Assembly (NCBI GenBank): GCA_020059425.1
Contig: JAGVCD010000332.1
Coordinates: forward strand, 1 to 8,611
From: Chamaesiphon sp.
GTDB taxonomy: Bacteria > Cyanobacteriota > Cyanobacteriia > Cyanobacteriales > Chamaesiphonaceae
Direction: 5' to 3'
DNA: 8,611 nucleotides
Position 1 is the stretch's first letter, and each line of letters starts with the position of its first letter. The position numbers and the translations under genes were made by a program. Shown piece after piece: positions 5,733 to 8,611 of this stretch. Below the pieces are notes generated by a model. It did not search any database, was not told the DNA's origin, and worked only from the letters and a program-made list of their open reading frames with translations.

Positions 5733-7652
5733 CCGAATGGTGTTGTCGCTGCTACTACTCGCTAAAATCTGACCATCGGGACTAAAAACAATGTGGTAGA
5801 CACTATCGCTATGACCAGTCAGGGTTTGGATGGTTTCACCTGTGTTCATTGCCCAGATTTTGATGGTTTTATCATCGCCAGCGCTGGCGAGTAATTTACC
5901 ATCAGGACTAAAACAAACTGAATTAATGGCGCTCAAGAAACTTCCGAACGTATGCATTACTTGGCCTGTTTTAACACTCCACATCTTGATGGTGCGATCG
6001 TCACTGGCACTGGCGATCATTTCGCCGTTGGGGCTGAAGGCGATCGTATTTACGGAACTCTCATGACCAACCAATGTCATACTTTCTTGGCCAGTTTTCA
6101 GGTTCCAGAGCTTAACTTGCTGATCATGACTGCCACTGGCTAATGTTTGGCCATCCGGACTAACTGCGAGGCAGTTGACGAGGCTGGTATGTCCCTGCAA
6201 GGTGCGAATCCGATTCCCGGTCTTGGTATTCCAAATTTTTATGGTATAGTCCCAGCTACCACTAATGACCATTTGGGTATTGGGAACAAACACGACAGCT
6301 GCTACATTACCGGTATGCGCTTCTAAGGTCTGGAGTTCTAAGCAGCTATCTACATCCCACAACTTAACGGTATGGTCACCGTTGGCACTAGCCAACAGCT
6401 TACCATCGTGATTAAAAGCCACATCATAAACCCAGAGATGGCCAGTGAGGGTGCGGAACCCTTTACGAGAATCAACGTGCCATAGTTTGATAGTTTGATC
6501 GTGGCTGGCACTGGCCAACATTTGACCATCAGGACTAAAACTCACGGAATAAACACTTTCACTATGACTGGTCAGAGTGTCCACTAACTGCCACTTATCA
6601 TCTTGGGTATTCCTACTATTACTTTTAGTGATTTGAGGTAAAAAGCCCGTTGATACTTGGTCGATCTCGGTGGGTTGATTAGATAGATCAAGGCTCTGCT
6701 TTTTTTGCAGATCGGTAAGGAGAGACAGATAGGATTTGACGGCAACTGTATCTAAACCTACTTTTTGGAAGTATTTTTCTAGTTGAATTAACTGCGGATT
6801 GTAGGTGGGATAAAGATGTAAATAGTAGATATCGATCGCAAAGGCGGCCAACAATTGATAGACACTAACAATGTTTTTACGGATCGATCTCAATGCCTGG
6901 ATTTCAGTCTGCTGGCGCTCTTGTAATTGATCTTTGGCTTCTTCCCAGTTCCAGCCAATTAAGCTGAATTTAAATACTTCTCTACTTTCTAAGTGCCAGA
7001 TGCCAACATGGATATAGAGCTTATGGTCACTGACTGTGCTGTAGAGGACAACTGTCGGCACTGGAGATAAAATGGTGTGCAGCTGCTGTAAATCACTATC
7101 AGTGATCGATCGCTTGAAGTAATTTCCCGAAAACTTGACCGGGGCAATGTCATTGTCGTAATAGTGCTGCAAAAAATTACTCATTTCTTCGAGTAATTCA
7201 AGTTCTAAATCGTTTTGCAAAGCCATTGGACAGCTGGCACTGATTTTGGGCTGGGCCACCAAGACCAGCAATTGATGATTTTTTTGAGCAGCCTGTAAAA
7301 GATTAAAGGTTTCTGATTGATGAAAAATAGCTGCCAAGTTTCTATTGTCAAAGGCATCGCGGACATCAAAAGACTGGCGCTCAATTTTATCAGCCTGCCA
7401 CTCACTAATACAGCTCAAAAACCGTCGGTTGAGTGATTTAATTTTCTCTGTCGAGTCTAAATCAGATTGTTGATATTGACCGATGATCTGGAAACAGTGC
7501 TGTTCCGACTTCAGTTCGATCGGCACCATGGCACAGACATTAGACCCATCAACTTGGCTCTGAGTCAACTTTACTTGCTTTTGGGCAAACTGTTTAGCAG
7601 TGCTAATGAGTAATTTGGTCAGGGTGTTAGTAGCAGTAATCGCTGATGACAT
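5706..7652 (-). CDS. WD40 repeat protein with uncharacterised N-terminal region
   Basis: A 648-residue protein with no evident signal peptide or membrane helix, so probably cytoplasmic. From about residue 354 to 645 it has seven WD40 repeats with SPDG...LASxSxDxTIKLW blocks, enough for one closed seven-bladed propeller, which normally acts as a protein-binding platform. Blade 3 (AH) and blade 6 (no GH) are the most divergent at the GH position. The N-terminal ~340 residues do not match a domain I can name. Visible blocks are LLVLVAQPKISASCPMAL (128-145), VPTVVLYSTVSDHKLYIHV (198-216), a Gln/Glu-rich stretch around 238-254, and QLLAAFAIDIYYLHL (266-280). A polar linker covers 320-352. It could be a ligand or stress sensor coupled to the propeller. 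The 3' end overlaps the PhK-alpha-like gene by 27 bp, tail to tail. Confidence 0.88.
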   Translation of the reverse strand: MSSAITATNTLTKLLISTAKQFAQKQVKLTQSQVDGSNVCAMVPIELKSEQHCFQIIGQYQQSDLDSTEKIKSLNRRFLSCISEWQADKIERQSFDVRDAFDNRNLAAIFHQSETFNLLQAAQKNHQLLVLVAQPKISASCPMALQNDLELELLEEMSNFLQHYYDNDIAPVKFSGNYFKRSITDSDLQQLHTILSPVPTVVLYSTVSDHKLYIHVGIWHLESREVFKFSLIGWNWEEAKDQLQERQQTEIQALRSIRKNIVSVYQLLAAFAIDIYYLHLYPTYNPQLIQLEKYFQKVGLDTVAVKSYLSLLTDLQKKQSLDLSNQPTEIDQVSTGFLPQITKSNSRNTQDDKWQLVDTLTSHSESVYSVSFSPDGQMLASASHDQTIKLWHVDSRKGFRTLTGHLWVYDVAFNHDGKLLASANGDHTVKLWDVDSCLELQTLEAHTGNVAAVVFVPNTQMVISGSWDYTIKIWNTKTGNRIRTLQGHTSLVNCLAVSPDGQTLASGSHDQQVKLWNLKTGQESMTLVGHESSVNTIAFSPNGEMIASASDDRTIKMWSVKTGQVMHTFGSFLSAINSVCFSPDGKLLASAGDDKTIKIWAMNTGETIQTLTGHSDSVYHIVFSPDGQILASSSSDNTIRLWERQGAG

Positions 7653-7711
7653 AGCTGGTTTTGACAGTGGATATGCTGAGGATAAACCGCTTCTAAATTC
7701 ATGGGGACAAA

Positions 7712-7789
7712 TTAAATCAGGATAGCTAATAAGAAATTACCACTGAACATTTGCCACGCTTTAGAGACTAAATTGCTGCTCAGCTTCAT
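7712..7789 (-). CDS. possible 25-residue hydrophobic peptide
   Basis: An ATG-to-TAA reading frame on the minus strand encodes 25 residues: a short basic N-terminus (MKLSSNLVSK) and then a mostly hydrophobic stretch with aromatic residues ending FLLAILI. The layout is like tiny single-helix membrane peptides of thylakoid complexes, but I do not recognise it as PetL, PetN, PsbM or PsaM. GGTAAG directly before the ATG is a poor ribosome-binding site. It lies 59 bp upstream of the WD40 start on the same strand and could instead be leader sequence. A chance ORF of this size is quite possible. Confidence 0.15.
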   Translation of the reverse strand: MKLSSNLVSKAWQMFSGNFLLAILI

Positions 7790-7906
7790 CTTACCAACTT
7801 ATCAAGAATTAACCATACCAGGTATTGAGAAATTATCTTGACGCTATGGCCAGACCAGCGACATAAATTTTCTGGAGGGTGACCCTACCACATTACGATC
7901 GCTCAA

Positions 7907-7934
7907 CTGACGAGAAACAGCTAGAATATATACT
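7907..7934 (+). promoter_or_regulatory. candidate sigma-70 promoter of the SRPBCC-like gene
   Basis: CTGACG (7907-7912, four of six matches to TTGACA) and TATACT (7929-7934, five of six to TATAAT) are separated by 16 bases. Transcription would start about 20-25 bases before the ATG at 7964, leaving a short leader without a Shine-Dalgarno sequence. The palindrome AGGGTGACCCT at 7876-7886 lies just upstream of the -35 and could bind a regulator. Confidence 0.5.
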
Positions 7935-7963
7935 TTAGACACTAGCTAAACCGTTATTTCCCC

Positions 7964-8341
7964 ATGTTAGGTAATTTCCAACATAGCCACTTGCGCATCG
8001 AAGTAGCAGCAGCTGGCCAAACTATCCGCCAGCAACTACTGACCCCGGCACGATTACGCCAGTGGCTGTTTCCCATGCAATTTTCCTTTGCAAGCGAAGA
8101 TCTGCTACGCTCTAATGCTGTTTTTCGCAGCACTCTGGGGCTAGTAACTGTTGAACATCGGGTTGATTGGGTAAGTGATCAGGGCATTCGCCTGATTTTA
8201 AATACGGGGGTAGATGGCTATCAAGAGTGGTGTTGGGGTGATGGTTGGGTGCAATCTCGGTTAGAAGGCATTTCCCTGCTGCCCTTAAATTTGCTCCAAA
8301 CAACCAATCTATTCAGACTGCGATTAGCATTGACTGCCTAG
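7964..8341 (+). CDS. SRPBCC-like conserved cyanobacterial protein
   Basis: A 125-residue soluble protein that I place tentatively in the SRPBCC (START/Bet v1-like) superfamily, whose members form a hydrophobic ligand-binding cavity. Supporting features are the START-like opening (HSHLRIEVAAAGQTIRQQL), the TPARLRQWLFP block (27-37), where this superfamily has its first helix and a Trp, alternating beta-like segments (57-82), and an amphipathic C-terminal segment. The GVDGYQEWCWGDGWVQSRLEG block (82-102) looks characteristic of a cyanobacteria-specific subgroup. At 125 residues it is slightly short for the fold. No enzymatic residues are evident and the ligand is unknown. The ATG has no Shine-Dalgarno but sits properly behind the promoter at 7907-7934. 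It converges on psb34 with only 12 bp between the stop codons. Confidence 0.65.
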   Translation: MLGNFQHSHLRIEVAAAGQTIRQQLLTPARLRQWLFPMQFSFASEDLLRSNAVFRSTLGLVTVEHRVDWVSDQGIRLILNTGVDGYQEWCWGDGWVQSRLEGISLLPLNLLQTTNLFRLRLALTA

Positions 8342-8358
8342 CGTAGGCATTGCCTATG
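8335..8358. repeat. TGCCTA/TAGGCA/TGCCTA repeat spanning the convergent stops
   Basis: Three 6-bp units alternate: TGCCTA (8335-8340), TAGGCA (8344-8349) and TGCCTA (8351-8356). The middle unit can pair with either flank, giving two mutually exclusive short hairpins, the second extendable to C8342-G8358. The stop codons of the SRPBCC-like gene (8339-8341) and psb34 (8354-8356) both lie inside. No T-run follows on either strand, so this is at best a weak bidirectional terminator. Confidence 0.5.
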
Positions 8359-8527
8359 AGGAAACGTTAAAAGCGACGACGATTAATCCTAGTACTAACA
8401 ACGAGCCAACTACCCCCACGATTAGATAATTACGCTTTTGCTCCGCACCTAAAGATTCGGTTGGATACATAGCTGGTTCTTTGGCAAAGTTGTTGAGTTT
8501 GCCACTTTCGTCGTTGATGTAAGGCAT
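8354..8527 (-). CDS. psb34: Psb34, photosystem II assembly protein (ssl1498 family)
   Basis: A 57-residue thylakoid protein with one transmembrane helix. The N-terminal cytoplasmic part carries the family motif GKLNNFAKEPAMYPTE (9-24) with its MPY start. A basic KRNY (31-34) is followed by a hydrophobic helix from about 35 to 53 (LIVGVVGSLLVLGLIVVAF) and a short tail. In Synechocystis, Psb34 binds CP47-containing photosystem II assembly intermediates and modulates attachment of Hlips there. The family was long annotated as ssl1498-like hypothetical. The ATG is supported by GGGAG (+ strand 8537-8541 region) about nine bases upstream. It is probably monocistronic, since the next gene is convergent. 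Two Hlip genes about 6 kb away in this window are its likely functional partners. Confidence 0.9.
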   Translation of the reverse strand: MPYINDESGKLNNFAKEPAMYPTESLGAEQKRNYLIVGVVGSLLVLGLIVVAFNVSS

Positions 8528-8547
8528 AATTACTCACTCCCATATTT

Positions 8548-8599
8548 GTTTCAACCAGTAAATAACGTTTTGCTGTGATTAGTGAAGGAATGTTACAAA
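8548..8599 (-). promoter_or_regulatory. upstream control region of psb34 (partial)
   Basis: Two elements are visible upstream of psb34 near the window edge. GTTACAAA (8592-8599, plus strand) fits the HLR1 half-site (G/T)TTACA(T/A)(T/A), and its complement gives a -35-like TTGTAA on the minus strand. GTTGAAAC (minus strand, 8548-8555) lies about 20 bases before the start and is the same octamer that is tandem-duplicated before the COP23-like gene. No convincing -10 is seen. A second HLR1 half-site is not evident. Confidence 0.3.
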
Positions 8600-8611
8600 A
8601 GTTTTAGTTGA

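Larger units (their letters stand above)
7653..7963. other. 311-bp divergent intergenic region
   Basis: This region separates the starts of the WD40 gene (-) and the SRPBCC-like gene (+). It holds a credible plus-strand promoter at 7907-7934, an 11-bp odd palindrome AGGGT-G-ACCCT at 7876-7886, and a possible 25-codon minus-strand ORF at 7712-7789. The only promoter candidate for the WD40 gene is a weak minus-strand pair with TATCCT as -10. No RNA gene or strong terminator is visible. Confidence 0.6.

Noticed and set aside
5830..6143. Plus-strand frames of 63 and 78 codons opposite the WD40 gene
   Set aside because: They repeat only because the WD40 blades repeat at DNA level; the minus-strand WD40 frame explains the sequence.
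7629..7712. Short minus-strand ORF of 27 codons overlapping the WD40 start (from an ATG at about 7702)
   Set aside because: It is out of frame with the WD40 gene, has no convincing ribosome-binding site and its product has no features. A regulatory upstream ORF cannot be excluded but is not supported.

Overview
The window looks like a chromosomal segment of a cyanobacterium, probably a freshwater or filamentous type with roughly mid-40s % GC. The evidence is gene content: two 48-residue high-light-inducible proteins (Hlips) with the chlorophyll-binding ENLNGR...AMIGF signature, a Psb34 photosystem II assembly factor, a COP23-type secreted protein, a cyanobacterial BioD-like/DRTGG P-loop protein, a PhK-alpha-like GH15 protein and a WD40 protein. 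The CGATCG core of the cyanobacterial HIP1 repeat is strongly over-represented, although I found no complete GCGATCGC octamer. The lineage cannot be fixed from the sequence alone. No mobile element, CRISPR array, tRNA or rRNA is visible.

Layout. 69-1133 (+) is the P-loop/DRTGG protein, converging on a COP23-like exported protein at 1164-1730 (-). Two tandem Hlip genes follow on the minus strand (1870-2016 and 2122-2268) and end in a clear intrinsic terminator at 1809-1838. Divergent from them is the 3.3-kb gene 2442-5732 (+). It encodes a 1096-residue protein that appears colinear over its whole length with the alpha/beta regulatory subunits of eukaryotic glycogen phosphorylase kinase. Its 3' end overlaps by 27 bp the 3' end of a 648-residue WD40 protein at 5706-7652 (-), which has an uncharacterised ~340-residue N-terminal region and a seven-bladed propeller. 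A 311-bp divergent intergenic region separates the WD40 gene from a small SRPBCC-like protein at 7964-8341 (+). That gene converges on psb34 at 8354-8527 (-) across a 12-bp gap built from one short inverted/direct repeat.

How the parts may fit together. Both Hlips and Psb34 act on CP47-containing photosystem II assembly intermediates, and Psb34 is reported to modulate Hlip binding there. All three genes have upstream matches to the half-site of HLR1, the RpaB high-light motif, so they may share light/redox control. COP23 was first described as a circadian-oscillating protein. The PhK-alpha-like protein suggests glycogen or glucan metabolism or its regulation, but no kinase or calmodulin partner is present here. 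Most genes are single units in convergent or divergent pairs, so operon-based inference is weak. The best candidates for something undescribed are the partnerless PhK-alpha-like protein, the N-terminal domain of the WD40 protein, the shared promoter 9-mer of the two Hlip genes, and a possible 25-residue membrane peptide upstream of the WD40 gene.
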